A stretch of 64,000 bases of DNA from DATBAX01 sp963762965 (GCA_963762965.1 CAVXME010000001.1:3100001-3164000); one strand, 5' to 3'; shown: positions 50,733-59,329, counted from the stretch's first letter. The notes: a model not told the origin generated them from the letters alone. Made by a program: numbers and translations.

Positions 50733-52393
50733 GCACACCCGCCATGAGCCGCTGGGACCGCGAGACCGTACTCGTGGCGCAAGTCGCGGCCTTTATTTCG
50801 TTCCTGGCCTTCCTGTTCTACTTTCGTCATGGAGATCTCCTGCTCTATGGCGACGCGGTTGCACACACCAACATCGCGCGCCGCGTCTTCGATTCGCGCA
50901 CCCCTGGATTATTGCAACTTGGCACGGTCTGGCTTCCCCTGCCTCACTTGCTGATGATTCCTTTTGTGATCAATGACTGGATGTGGCAGAGCGGGATTGG
51001 CGCGTCGATTCCGTCTTTAATTTCGTACGTTCTGGGGACAGTCGGCATTTTTCGTTTGGTGCGTGGCTCATTGAGTGCTTACCTAGTGAGTGGTTTCCCG
51101 GCGAGGGTCGCCGCTTGGTTTGCGGCCGGCATTTATGCTGCGAATCCCAATCTGATATACATGCAGGCCACCGCCATGACGGAGTTATTGTATTTAGTTC
51201 TGTTCATTTGGGCGGTGGTGCATTTCAGTGAATTTGCGAAAGAGGCCTTGGTCCGCGAGCGGCCCGTGCGACCCACGGCTGCACCATCGCTGGTGAAGTG
51301 CGGTCTCTGCGTAGCCGGAGCCTGTCTCACGCGCTATGACGGATGGTTTCTTGCGGCGATTTTGTGCATGGCTGCTCTGGCAGTTGCGGTCATTTCCAAG
51401 AACGCGAGAACATTACGCGGAAGTCTGGTGAAATTCGTACTTCTGGCTGCTGCCGTACCCGTCCTGTGGATCGCCTACAATGCCATCGTCTACAAGAATC
51501 CGCTGGAGTTTTCCAATGGCCCGTATTCGGCCAAAGGCATCGAACTGAAAACTTCCGTTGCCGGATCTCCACCCCACCCCGGCACGGGCAACTTGATTGA
51601 GGCGGGGGATTATTTCTTAAAGTCAGCCGAGCTAAACCTCGCAAACGGAAATTGGGGAAGAGTCTGGGTGCTGGTAGTACTCACCGGAATCGTGCTCCCC
51701 ATCATTTCTGATCGGAAGCTGTGGCCGCTATTCCTGCTCGGGATCCCCATACCGTTCTACATGCTTTCGATCGCCTACGGAGGCGTACCCATCTTTATTC
51801 CCACGTGGTGGCCATTTACTCGATACAACGTGCGCTATGGGTTGGAGCTGCTTCCGGCATTCGCCGTGTTTACCGCGCTCGCAGCGTATTTCATCGCCAA
51901 TTGGTTCGGTAAAACCAAAGCTAAACTCGCCGTTGTGATTGCGTTCGCCATCCTGGTAGTCGCGAGTTATGGATTCATTTGGCGCGACCCGGTTTGCTAT
52001 CAAGAAGCTTGGATCAATTCCCGAACTCGAATTGCTCTGGAAACCGAACTGGCGTCCAACCTGAAAAAACTTCCCCGCGACGCCGGCATTCTCATGTATC
52101 TGGGGGATCACGTTGGCGCATTGCAGCGGGCAGGAATTCCGTTGCGCCAGGTGATCAACGAAGGAAACCATCGTACCTGGATACAACCTTCCGACCCCGA
52201 GGGCTTATGGGAACGGGCCTTGGAAAATCCTGGCCAGTATGCCGATTTTGTCATCGCCTCAGATAAGGATCAGGTCGCCCAACAGGTGCGGAGGCAAGAT
52301 CTCTCCGCCATCGCGGTAATCCATGTATCCGGTCAGCCGCCAGTCACGATCTATTGGACCCATCCGCCGCACGATTCCCCTCTGCAACGGTAA
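50729..52393 (+). CDS. Multi-span membrane protein, GT-C glycosyltransferase-like
   Basis: The 554-residue protein has about eleven helices and GT-C features. A first periplasmic loop carries an acidic motif, YGDAVAHTNIARRVFDSRTPG, then LGTVWLPLPHLLMIPF. Next come AWFAAGIYAANPNLIYMQATAMTE and a C-terminal periplasmic domain. GT-C enzymes use polyprenyl-phosphate sugars to modify lipids or proteins on the outer side of the inner membrane. It overlaps the PfkB stop by four bases and may be co-transcribed with mtnP, but the functional link is unclear. Confidence 0.72.
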   Translation: MSTPAMSRWDRETVLVAQVAAFISFLAFLFYFRHGDLLLYGDAVAHTNIARRVFDSRTPGLLQLGTVWLPLPHLLMIPFVINDWMWQSGIGASIPSLISYVLGTVGIFRLVRGSLSAYLVSGFPARVAAWFAAGIYAANPNLIYMQATAMTELLYLVLFIWAVVHFSEFAKEALVRERPVRPTAAPSLVKCGLCVAGACLTRYDGWFLAAILCMAALAVAVISKNARTLRGSLVKFVLLAAAVPVLWIAYNAIVYKNPLEFSNGPYSAKGIELKTSVAGSPPHPGTGNLIEAGDYFLKSAELNLANGNWGRVWVLVVLTGIVLPIISDRKLWPLFLLGIPIPFYMLSIAYGGVPIFIPTWWPFTRYNVRYGLELLPAFAVFTALAAYFIANWFGKTKAKLAVVIAFAILVVASYGFIWRDPVCYQEAWINSRTRIALETELASNLKKLPRDAGILMYLGDHVGALQRAGIPLRQVINEGNHRTWIQPSDPEGLWERALENPGQYADFVIASDKDQVAQQVRRQDLSAIAVIHVSGQPPVTIYWTHPPHDSPLQR

Positions 52394-52473
52394 TCACATA
52401 CGTTAACCGGTTCGGTGAGGAAGCCCTCAGACGCAACTTTTCCGGTGATAAAATCCACCCAACTCACGCTTTC

Positions 52474-53184
52474 ATGCCCAACCTGCACCATATTTACGAT
52501 GTACTAAGTGGAGAGATGAACTCCGTGGTCGGAGTCTCGTTGGCGCGTTTAATCCTGGCAACGATTCTCGGCGGGCTGATCGGGTTGGAACGAGAGATCA
52601 AACACCGGCCAGCTGGACTGCGCACAAACATCTTTATCTGCATGGGCGCGGCCATGTTCACGCTGCTCTCGGATGAACTCGCCGTCATGCATATTGGGGA
52701 CCACACCCGCATCGCCGCCCAAATCATTCCGGGGATCGGTTTTATCGGCGCCGGTTCGATTCTCCACAATCGAGGAGATCTGATCACCGGCATTACCTCG
52801 GCGGCGACGTTGTTTGTGGTGGCGTCGGTCGGCATGGCGGTTGGCGGCGGGCTCTATCTCACATCGATTTTTGCCACGGGATTGATTTTGCTTTGCCTTT
52901 TTCTGCTGGGACGTGCCGAGCAGACCTTCAGTCTTAAAGTGCAGTTTTTTACCTACGAAGTGATTGGCAGCAGCGCCACCGACGTTAACGCCGAGGTCAA
53001 CCGGATTCTGGAGTGCATCCACTCGATCCCGCAGAATGTGCAGGTGGCGGCGACCAAGGAGCATGTACGGGTGCAGTTCGATGTTGAGGGGACCAACAAG
53101 GAACAGCGCGAGTTTCTACACGGGTTGCATCAATCTTCGTTACTCCAAGCCATCACCCCGCTGGGCCCGGTGCAGGCGGAATGA
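52474..53184 (+). CDS. MgtC/SapB-family membrane protein
   Basis: The product (236 aa) has the MgtC domain of four to five helices: LARLILATILGGLIGLEREI, then RPAGLRTNIFICMGAAMFTLLS, IAAQIIPGIGFIGAGSIL and GITSAATLFVVASVGMAVGGG. A small cytosolic ACT-like domain follows (SATDVNAEVNRILECIHSIP). MgtC proteins help growth at low Mg2+ and regulate ATP synthase or phosphate uptake in some species. The ATG at 52474 is preceded by TAAAAT at 52449-52454, a possible -10. It overlaps the DapF-like gene by four bases (ATGA). Confidence 0.88.
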   Translation: MPNLHHIYDVLSGEMNSVVGVSLARLILATILGGLIGLEREIKHRPAGLRTNIFICMGAAMFTLLSDELAVMHIGDHTRIAAQIIPGIGFIGAGSILHNRGDLITGITSAATLFVVASVGMAVGGGLYLTSIFATGLILLCLFLLGRAEQTFSLKVQFFTYEVIGSSATDVNAEVNRILECIHSIPQNVQVAATKEHVRVQFDVEGTNKEQREFLHGLHQSSLLQAITPLGPVQAE

Positions 53185-53993
53185 GCCCTCCGGCGACCGT
53201 GATTCCCTTTGTCAAGGCGAGCGCCTGCGGCAACGACTTTCTGATCATCGACGGCAAGGTCATGGATGACGAATATTCTTCCGCCGACTTTGCGAACTTT
53301 AGCCGCAAGATTTGCGACCGGCACCAGGGCGTGGGAGCGGACGGCGTGGAGTGGCTGTTTCCCACGTCAGACGCCGATGTGCATGCGCGTCTATTCAATG
53401 CAGACGGCTCGGAAGCAGAAATCTCTGGCAACGGCACCCGTTGCGTCGCGGCTTATGTTTGCTCCGAACAAAAAAAAGAAAAGATCGCAATCCTGACTGG
53501 AGCCGGGCGGAAATCTTGTACGCTCACTTCGCATCATGAAATGCAGTATGAGTTCGAGACCAACATGGGTGAGCCTGAGGTTGGCGATGAGTTTTCGCTG
53601 AAATTGGCGAAGAGTGAGATTCGCGGGATCCCGGTTTCGATGGGAAATCCGCACTATGTGATCTTCGTGAAGGGATTTGTTCCCGGCTGGCAATCCGAAG
53701 CGGCCGAGATTCAACGGTTCTCACACTTCAAGCAAGGGATGAATGTTGAGGTGGTAGTTGTTAAGGATAAATATAATATCGAGGCACGGTTCTTTGAACG
53801 CGGAGTTGGAGAGACGCAGTCGTCGGGAACCGGATCGTGCGCTTCCGCAGTGGCGGCAATTTTCACCAAGCAGACCGAATCCTCGGTGCAAGTGCATGCA
53901 CCCGGGGGGGTCCAGACCGTGCGGTGGGAGCAAGGCAAAGTGTTTTTGCGGGGCCCGGCACAGCTCGTCTGCCGGGGAGAGTTTTTCGTCTAG
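53181..53993 (+). CDS. DapF-like diaminopimelate epimerase homologue, both active-site Cys are Ser
   Basis: The 270-residue product has the complete DapF fold signature: KASACGNDFLIIDG, HQGVGADGVEWLF, FNADGSEAEISGNGTRC, GIPVSMGNPHYVIF and ERGVGETQSSGTGSCASAV. DapF turns LL- into meso-diaminopimelate with two Cys as acid and base, in the motifs ECGNG/QCGNG and ETxACG. Here both are serine: Ser82 (TCT at 53424-53426) and Ser215 (TCG at 53823-53825). All surrounding substrate-binding residues I can recognise are kept, so the gene is not decaying. It may be a Ser-Ser epimerase of altered rate or substrate, or a binder of diaminopimelate. It is coupled to mgtC and followed by ldcA and mpl. Confidence 0.85.
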   Translation: MSPPATVIPFVKASACGNDFLIIDGKVMDDEYSSADFANFSRKICDRHQGVGADGVEWLFPTSDADVHARLFNADGSEAEISGNGTRCVAAYVCSEQKKEKIAILTGAGRKSCTLTSHHEMQYEFETNMGEPEVGDEFSLKLAKSEIRGIPVSMGNPHYVIFVKGFVPGWQSEAAEIQRFSHFKQGMNVEVVVVKDKYNIEARFFERGVGETQSSGTGSCASAVAAIFTKQTESSVQVHAPGGVQTVRWEQGKVFLRGPAQLVCRGEFFV

Positions 53994-54027
53994 CACTACT
54001 GTTAACTATTTGTTAACCGTTCTCGTC

Positions 54028-54033
54028 TAAGAT
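54028..54033 (+). promoter_or_regulatory. -10 box TAAGAT before ldcA (leaderless-type)
   Basis: TAAGAT ends nine bases before the ATG at 54043 with no ribosome site between. Two GTTAAC palindromes (54001-54006 and 54012-54017), 11 bases apart, lie just upstream and could bind a regulator. Confidence 0.4.
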
Positions 54034-54042
54034 TGAATTCTG

Positions 54043-54996
54043 ATGCCAGCCATCCCCGCGAACTCGCGCATCAAGCCCCCGGCCCTCCAGCGGGGTGACA
54101 CCATTGGGATCGTCGCCCCAGCCAGCAATATCAAGCGGGAGCTGCTGGAAGCAGGATGCGAAAGGCTGCGTCAGTTGGGCTATGAGCCGTTCTACTTCGA
54201 TTCCATCTTTGAGCAGGACCTGTATTTTGCCGGGTCAGTTGAGCGACGCGCGCGAGAACTGGAAGAGATGTTCGTTCGCGACGAGGTGCGGGCAATCATT
54301 TGTGCTCGCGGCGGGTACGGGTCGAATTACCTTCTGGAAGCGCTCGACATCAAGAAGATTGCGGCCCATCCGAAAATTTTTACCGGTTACAGCGATATCA
54401 CGACGTTGCTGACTTACTTTGCCGATGCCGCCGGGCTTGTGACTTTCCACGCTCCCATGGTGACCAAAGATTTCGCGAACCCTGATGGCATGGATATGGC
54501 TTCGTGGGAAGCCGCTCTGAGCGGGCGATCCGGCTGGACGATTCATACCGGTGCTGACTCCGGCGTAAAGCCGCTGGCCGATGGTTCCGGTGAAGGCATT
54601 CTCTACGGCGGGTGCCTTTCCATGCTGGTAGCTTCTTTAGGAACGCCCTACGAGATTCGATCTGCGGGTACGATTCTTTTTATCGAAGATGTCGCAGCGA
54701 AGCCGTTTCAGATCGACCGCATGCTCATGCAGTTGAAGTTGGCGGGAAAATTGGCGGACGCCCGCGGCTTGATCTTTGGCGAAATGCTGGATTGCATCCA
54801 GCATCCGAACCAGAGCTACACGCTGGAAGAAGTCATAAAGCGCATCGTTGTAGAGTTGGGTGTGCCGGTCGCCTATGGTCTGCGGTCCGGGCATGTTTCC
54901 CGACAGAATGTCACGCTGCCAATTGGCGTGCGGGCTGCGTTGGAAGTGAAGAATGGGAACGTGAGTCTCAACATACTCGAAGCCGCGACGTCATAA
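54043..54996 (+). CDS. ldcA: Murein tetrapeptide LD-carboxypeptidase (peptidase S66)
   Basis: The 317-residue enzyme removes the terminal D-Ala from the L-Ala-D-Glu-mDAP-D-Ala peptide in murein recycling. S66 elements are the N-terminal RGDTIGIVAPASNIKRELLE, the nucleophile Ser in FTGYSDITTLLTYF, the Glu in LFIEDVAAKPFQIDRML, and the His in GLRSGHVSRQNVTLPIGVRA. No signal peptide is seen, so it is cytoplasmic, as expected. The tripeptide product is the substrate of Mpl, encoded six bases downstream. Confidence 0.92.
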   Translation: MPAIPANSRIKPPALQRGDTIGIVAPASNIKRELLEAGCERLRQLGYEPFYFDSIFEQDLYFAGSVERRARELEEMFVRDEVRAIICARGGYGSNYLLEALDIKKIAAHPKIFTGYSDITTLLTYFADAAGLVTFHAPMVTKDFANPDGMDMASWEAALSGRSGWTIHTGADSGVKPLADGSGEGILYGGCLSMLVASLGTPYEIRSAGTILFIEDVAAKPFQIDRMLMQLKLAGKLADARGLIFGEMLDCIQHPNQSYTLEEVIKRIVVELGVPVAYGLRSGHVSRQNVTLPIGVRAALEVKNGNVSLNILEAATS

Positions 54997-55002
54997 TTTA
55001 CG

Positions 55003-56451
55003 ATGACCCAGAAAAAACACATCCACCTGATCGGCATCTGCGGCACGGCGATGGCGTCGTTGGCCGGAATGCTCCAGCAGCGCGGGTTTCGCGTGACTGG
55101 ATCGGATGCCGCAGCCTATCCGCCGATGTCCGACTTTCTGGCGTCGCTGGGTGTCCCCGTAGCGCAGCCGTTTGCGGTGCAGAATCTGCAACCGCAGCCC
55201 GACCTGATAGTCGTGGGCAATGCCATCTCGCGGGGGAATCCCGAACTTGAGCATGTGCTCGACCAGCGCATTCCGTTTTGTTCGTTGCCGCAAATTCTTC
55301 ATGACGAATTTCTCGTAGGCAAAGAAGTGTTGGTGGTGGCAGGTACGCACGGCAAAACCACCACGACTTCCATGCTGTCCTGGATCTTTGATTCGGCAGG
55401 GCTGCAACCGTCATTCTTGATTGGCGGCATCGCGGAAAACTTTGGAAGCAGCTTTCAACTGGGACAGGGGAAGCATTTCATCCTGGAAGGCGACGAATAC
55501 GACACAGCTTTCTTCGACAAAGGCCCGAAATTTCTGCATTACTTTCCAGACGCAGTCATTCTTACTTCTGTTGAATTCGACCATGCCGACATCTACAAAG
55601 ACCTCGATGCAGTGGAAACAGCATTCAAGCGCCTGGTAAATCTCGTGCCCCGCCGTGGCCGCATCATCGGCTTCGATAGAGGAGACAGTATCGAGCGCTG
55701 CCTGGCAAAAGCATTTTGCCCTGTAGAACGCTACGGTTTCAGCTCGAAGGCGACATGGCAGATCGCCAATCTCCGGCTGCAGCCTGAGCGTACCAGTTGG
55801 TCGGTGATTCACGACGGCAAGTCCTGGGCTGATTTTGAATTCGCTCTGGGTGGTGAATACAACGTTTGCAACGCCACGGCGGCTGCGGCCCTGGCCGCTG
55901 CATACGGGATTCCTAAAGAAAAGATCGTGGCCGCGCTAAAGAGTTTCAAGAGTGTAAAGCGGCGACTGGAAGTCCGTGCCCAGGTGAACGGCGTCACCGT
56001 GATTGACGATTTTGCGCATCATCCGACTGCGATCTCAGGGACTTTGAGGGCGCTACGGTCACTCTATCCAGGAGCAAGACTCTGGGTGATTCTTGAACCA
56101 CGGTCGAATACTCTGCGGCGAAATGTATTTCAGAATGCGCTGGCGGAAAGCCTCGCACTAGCCGATGAAATTATCGTAGCCAACGTGTTTAAGTCGGAGG
56201 CGATTCCTGAAGCCGAGCGATTGGATTTGATCGCGGTCACGAAGCAGATCGAGAAAAGTGACCGCCGCGCCCGAATCGTCGCCGATGCGGACGCCATTGT
56301 GCAATTAGTCGCACCCGAGATGAGGCCGGGAGATGTGGTCGCAATCCTCTCCAACGGCGGCTTCGATGGAATCTATGAAAAGCTGCCCCAGCGGCTGCGA
56401 AGCTTGGCCGCCAGCAAATCCGCTAAAGATACGATCGAGGCTCGCCCGTGA
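55003..56451 (+). CDS. mpl: UDP-MurNAc:L-Ala-gamma-D-Glu-mDAP ligase
   Basis: The 482-residue Mur-ligase-family enzyme joins recycled tripeptide to UDP-MurNAc. It has the Mpl start HIHLIGICGTAMASLAGMLQ, the ATP loop VAGTHGKTTTTSML, FILEGDEYDTAFFDKGPKF (characteristic of Mpl rather than MurC), and IDDFAHHPTAISGTLRALR and EPRSNTLRRNVFQ near the end. It takes up the product of LdcA, and the two genes are adjacent, which marks a murein recycling operon. Its stop overlaps the plsC GTG start by four bases. Confidence 0.93.
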   Translation: MTQKKHIHLIGICGTAMASLAGMLQQRGFRVTGSDAAAYPPMSDFLASLGVPVAQPFAVQNLQPQPDLIVVGNAISRGNPELEHVLDQRIPFCSLPQILHDEFLVGKEVLVVAGTHGKTTTTSMLSWIFDSAGLQPSFLIGGIAENFGSSFQLGQGKHFILEGDEYDTAFFDKGPKFLHYFPDAVILTSVEFDHADIYKDLDAVETAFKRLVNLVPRRGRIIGFDRGDSIERCLAKAFCPVERYGFSSKATWQIANLRLQPERTSWSVIHDGKSWADFEFALGGEYNVCNATAAAALAAAYGIPKEKIVAALKSFKSVKRRLEVRAQVNGVTVIDDFAHHPTAISGTLRALRSLYPGARLWVILEPRSNTLRRNVFQNALAESLALADEIIVANVFKSEAIPEAERLDLIAVTKQIEKSDRRARIVADADAIVQLVAPEMRPGDVVAILSNGGFDGIYEKLPQRLRSLAASKSAKDTIEARP

Positions 56452-57191
56452 TCCGGACGATCGTAATGCTCGGCTTCTGGGCCATGTTGCTGCCAGTGGC
56501 TGCACTTGTGGGTTTCCCTTGGACGCTGCTTGCCGGCAACATAAACTTTCTTTACCGCATGGGGATGTGGGGAGCATGGACCGGGGTTCGCATTGCAGGA
56601 ATCCGGGTGCAGACCATCGGCTTGGACAAACTCGATTCAACCCGCAGCTATATTTTCATGTCCAACCATGTCTCGAATGTTGATCCACCGATATTGTTGC
56701 CGCTGATTCCGCGCCGTACCTCGGTCATGGTCAAGAAAGAGCTGTTCAAGGTTCCGATCCTGGCGCAGGTGATGCGGTTCGGTTCCTTGGTGCCCGTGGA
56801 TCGGGGAAATCGCGATGCCGGGGTAGCTGCGGTGCGGGCCGCTGCGGACGTCATCCGCCAGGGCGTCAACATGACCATCTATATCGAAGGCCACCGTTCC
56901 TTCGATGGCAAGCTGCTGCCTTTCAAGAAGGGCCCGTTTTATTTGGCAGAGGAATGCGCGGTGCCGGTGGTGCCGGTCACCATCGTGGGCACGCACTACG
57001 TCATGCCCAAAGGAAGGTTCTCGATCAAGCCTGGGACCGTTACCGTGATTTTTCACGATCCCATCGAGCCCAAGGGCTTCGGCAGTCGCGATTGTCTGAT
57101 GGCGAGGGTGCGGGCGGTTATTAATGGCGGATTGCCGGCGGAGTATCAAGAAGCTAAAGTTTTAACCGCCGAGGTCGCAGAGAAAAACTGA
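56448..57191 (+). CDS. plsC: 1-acyl-sn-glycerol-3-phosphate acyltransferase (PlsC-type)
   Basis: The 247-residue membrane-bound enzyme would put the second acyl chain on lysophosphatidate. It has an N-terminal helix, then the acyltransferase motif SNHVSNVDPPILLPL (NHxxxxD). IYIEGHRSFDGKLLPFKKGPF follows, where EGHRS stands in for the usual EGTRS, then VVPVTIVGTHYVMPKG. The last residues, LTAEVAEKN, are encoded by a dispersed gene-end repeat (57162-57190) and so are probably not part of the ancestral protein. The start is GTG at 56448, inside the mpl stop. Confidence 0.88.
   Translation: MIRTIVMLGFWAMLLPVAALVGFPWTLLAGNINFLYRMGMWGAWTGVRIAGIRVQTIGLDKLDSTRSYIFMSNHVSNVDPPILLPLIPRRTSVMVKKELFKVPILAQVMRFGSLVPVDRGNRDAGVAAVRAAADVIRQGVNMTIYIEGHRSFDGKLLPFKKGPFYLAEECAVPVVPVTIVGTHYVMPKGRFSIKPGTVTVIFHDPIEPKGFGSRDCLMARVRAVINGGLPAEYQEAKVLTAEVAEKN
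57162..57190. repeat. Gene-end repeat read as the PlsC C-terminus
   Basis: TTAACCGCCGAGGTCGCAGA followed by GAAAAACTG matches the elements at 1659-1697 and 32426-32459. It overlaps the last nine codons and stop of plsC, so the repeat appears to have replaced the original gene end. Confidence 0.65.
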
Positions 57192-57221
57192 GGCGCGTTG
57201 AAAGCGCGCTCCAGTTAAAGG

Positions 57222-58217
57222 TTATTTCTTGGCTCGCACCGCCCGGGCAATCTCCGGCAGCTTGCTCAGGATCGCCGAATACTTCAGCCAGAGCTTGTGA
57301 TCCACTGCGGGTGCACCGCTGACGATCGCACCGGCCGGAATATCTCCAGCCACTCCACTCTGCGGCGTCACTATTGCGCCATCGCCCACCTTGCAGTGAC
57401 CGACAACGCCCACCTGACCGGTGAGAATTACGTTCTTGCCGATCTCAGTTGAGCCGGCGAGGCCGACCTGCGAGGCCAGCAGCGAGTCTTCGCCGATATG
57501 TGATCCGTGACCGACTTGGACAAGATTGTCGATTTTGGTGCCGCGGCTGATGCGAGTTTCGCCCACACTGCAGCGGTCGATGCAGGAATTGCTCTGAATC
57601 TCGACATCGTCTTCGATGACGACCGGTTGAGGCTGGGGAATCTTGTGCCAGCGGCCAGCGTTGTCCTTGGCAAAGCCGAAGCCGTCGGCGCCGATTACTA
57701 CGCCATTCTGCAACAGGACGTTGTGACCGATCCGGCAGTTTTCTCGGATTATGCAATGAGCGTGCGCAAAGAAATTGTCGCCAATCTTCACTCCGCGATA
57801 AATCACTACATGGGCCAGCAGCACGGTATTCTCGCCGATCTCGACATTTTCGCCGATTACGACGTAGGGGCCGATGTGAGCATTCGCGCCGACCCTGGCC
57901 GACGAATGCACGACTGCCGTGGGATGAACGCCGGGCGCATATTGAGGCGGTTTGTAAAAGAGTCCAATGGCCTGTGCGAAGGCCAGATAAGGATTCTTGC
58001 TGCGCAGCAAAGCCGACGAGATGGCAGGGAACTCCTCCGTGACGATCACAGCCGACGCTTTCGTCGTCCGTGCCGCTGCGCCGTATTTCGGGTTGGCCAC
58101 AAAGGTGATCTGGCCGGGACCGGCGTCTTCAATGCCAGCTACACCTGTGATCTCGGTATCAGGCGATCCGTTTTCCAGGCGTGCGCCTAACGTAGAAGCA
58201 ATCTGTGCAAGTTTCAT
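57222..58217 (-). CDS. lpxD: UDP-3-O-acylglucosamine N-acyltransferase
   Basis: The 331-residue enzyme adds the N-linked hydroxyacyl chain in lipid A synthesis. It has the LpxD N-terminal domain (KLAQIASTLGARLENGSPD; VANPKYGAAARTT) and a long left-handed helix of hexapeptide repeats (VGANAHIGPYVVIGENVEIG; VLLQNGVVIGADGFGFA). The likely catalytic His is in VGVVGHCKVGDGAIVTPQSG, and the C-terminal helix follows. The ATG at 58217 gives the usual length; an upstream in-frame start exists. It converges with plsC. lpxA, lpxB and fabZ are not here, but its presence marks a lipid A-producing outer membrane. Confidence 0.93.
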   Translation of the reverse strand: MKLAQIASTLGARLENGSPDTEITGVAGIEDAGPGQITFVANPKYGAAARTTKASAVIVTEEFPAISSALLRSKNPYLAFAQAIGLFYKPPQYAPGVHPTAVVHSSARVGANAHIGPYVVIGENVEIGENTVLLAHVVIYRGVKIGDNFFAHAHCIIRENCRIGHNVLLQNGVVIGADGFGFAKDNAGRWHKIPQPQPVVIEDDVEIQSNSCIDRCSVGETRISRGTKIDNLVQVGHGSHIGEDSLLASQVGLAGSTEIGKNVILTGQVGVVGHCKVGDGAIVTPQSGVAGDIPAGAIVSGAPAVDHKLWLKYSAILSKLPEIARAVRAKK

Positions 58218-58280
58218 AAGAGGTTTTCCGCGAGAGTGATTGTAATGGAGTTTGGCGCTCTCTAGCGGCTGGCGCAAACC

Positions 58281-58301
58281 GGACAGCCGAGGCGGCTGTC
58301 C
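58281..58301. repeat. 21-base perfect palindrome GGACAGCC-5-GGCTGTCC
   Basis: The same element as 2220-2240 in the opposite orientation, followed here by CTACGTGACC. It lies in the 266-base gap between divergent lpxD and the transglutaminase-like gene. A GCCCCGTCCTTCTGG fragment of the repeat seen at 231-268 begins at about 58326. Confidence 0.7.
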
Positions 58302-58483
58302 CTACGTGACCGATAACCCCGGGCGCCCCGTCCTTCTGGCACCTAAACAATCGGGACGCTGATCAAGCTGAAAAGCAACCCTGGGACCCTCCCCGGTCTC
58401 TTAGTTTGACCGAATCGAAAGCATTCATCGGGATTCAAGCCGCGATTCGCCGTATGATTGGCTTCACGGGCAATGCCCTTCCT

Positions 58484-59299
58484 ATGCTTATACGTTTGGG
58501 ATACGACATTCAATTCGACGTTCCGGCACCGGTGGCGATGGTCGGGGTCTTGCATGTCCATCCCTCGCGCGTGAAAGACTTACGGGAGCCGGACGAGCTG
58601 ACGATCGACCCGGAGTTGAAAGTCGACAGCTATTTGGACAGCTACGGAAATCGTTGCGCCCGTTTCCTGGCTCCAGCGGGGCCGCTCAAAATCACTAACT
58701 CCACTTTGATCGAAGATCCCGGAACTCCCGATCCCGTTTCTCCCGACGCCCGGGAACATCCCGTGAACGAATTGCCGCCCGAGACGCTTCGCTATCTTCT
58801 GAACAGCCGCTACTGTGAGGTGGACCGGTTATCGAATATCGCCGTGGAATTGTTCGGCTGGCAGCCGCCGGGTTGGAATCGCGTCCAGGCCATCTGTAAC
58901 TGGGTGAATGCTAAAGTTGCCTTCGGATACCATCACGCGCGCTCTTCGAAGACGGCGCTTGATGTCTTCACCGAGCGCACCGGCGTTTGCCGGGATTTCC
59001 AGCATCTCGCGGTCACCTTTTGCCGCGCACTCAATATTCCCGCACGCTATGCCACCGGCTATCTGGGCGACATCGGCGTCCCTGCCTCCGGGACTCCCAT
59101 GGATTTTAGCGCCTGGTTCGAAGTCTATCTGGACAATCGCTGGTGGGCCTTCGATGCGCGCAACAATCAGCCGCGCATTGGCCGGATCCTTATGGCAACC
59201 GGCCGGGATGCATCCGACGTCGCCATCACGACATCGTTCGGTATTGCGAACCTCACAAATTTTACCGTGGTGACGGAAGAAGTGTCATTGAGCTCTTAG
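58484..59299 (+). CDS. Transglutaminase-like protein, catalytic His replaced by Ser
   Basis: The 271-residue product has an N-terminal beta domain (IQFDVPAPVAMVGVLHVHPS) and a transglutaminase core. Cys169 is in TERTGVCRDFQHLAVTFCRAL and Asp224 is in WWAFDARNNQPRIGR. In most transglutaminase-like proteins the residue two before the Trp of the AW(F/V)E motif is the catalytic His; here it is Ser209 in MDFSAWFEVYL. Such proteins are usually peptidases or amidases. The Ser may mark an altered or inactive subfamily. The start at ATG 58484 gives a normal N-terminus; the frame extends 26 codons upstream without similarity. No neighbour suggests a substrate. Confidence 0.8.
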   Translation: MLIRLGYDIQFDVPAPVAMVGVLHVHPSRVKDLREPDELTIDPELKVDSYLDSYGNRCARFLAPAGPLKITNSTLIEDPGTPDPVSPDAREHPVNELPPETLRYLLNSRYCEVDRLSNIAVELFGWQPPGWNRVQAICNWVNAKVAFGYHHARSSKTALDVFTERTGVCRDFQHLAVTFCRALNIPARYATGYLGDIGVPASGTPMDFSAWFEVYLDNRWWAFDARNNQPRIGRILMATGRDASDVAITTSFGIANLTNFTVVTEEVSLSS

Positions 59300-59329
59300 C
59301 TGCTAGCTCCTAGCTTACAACCCTCACAA

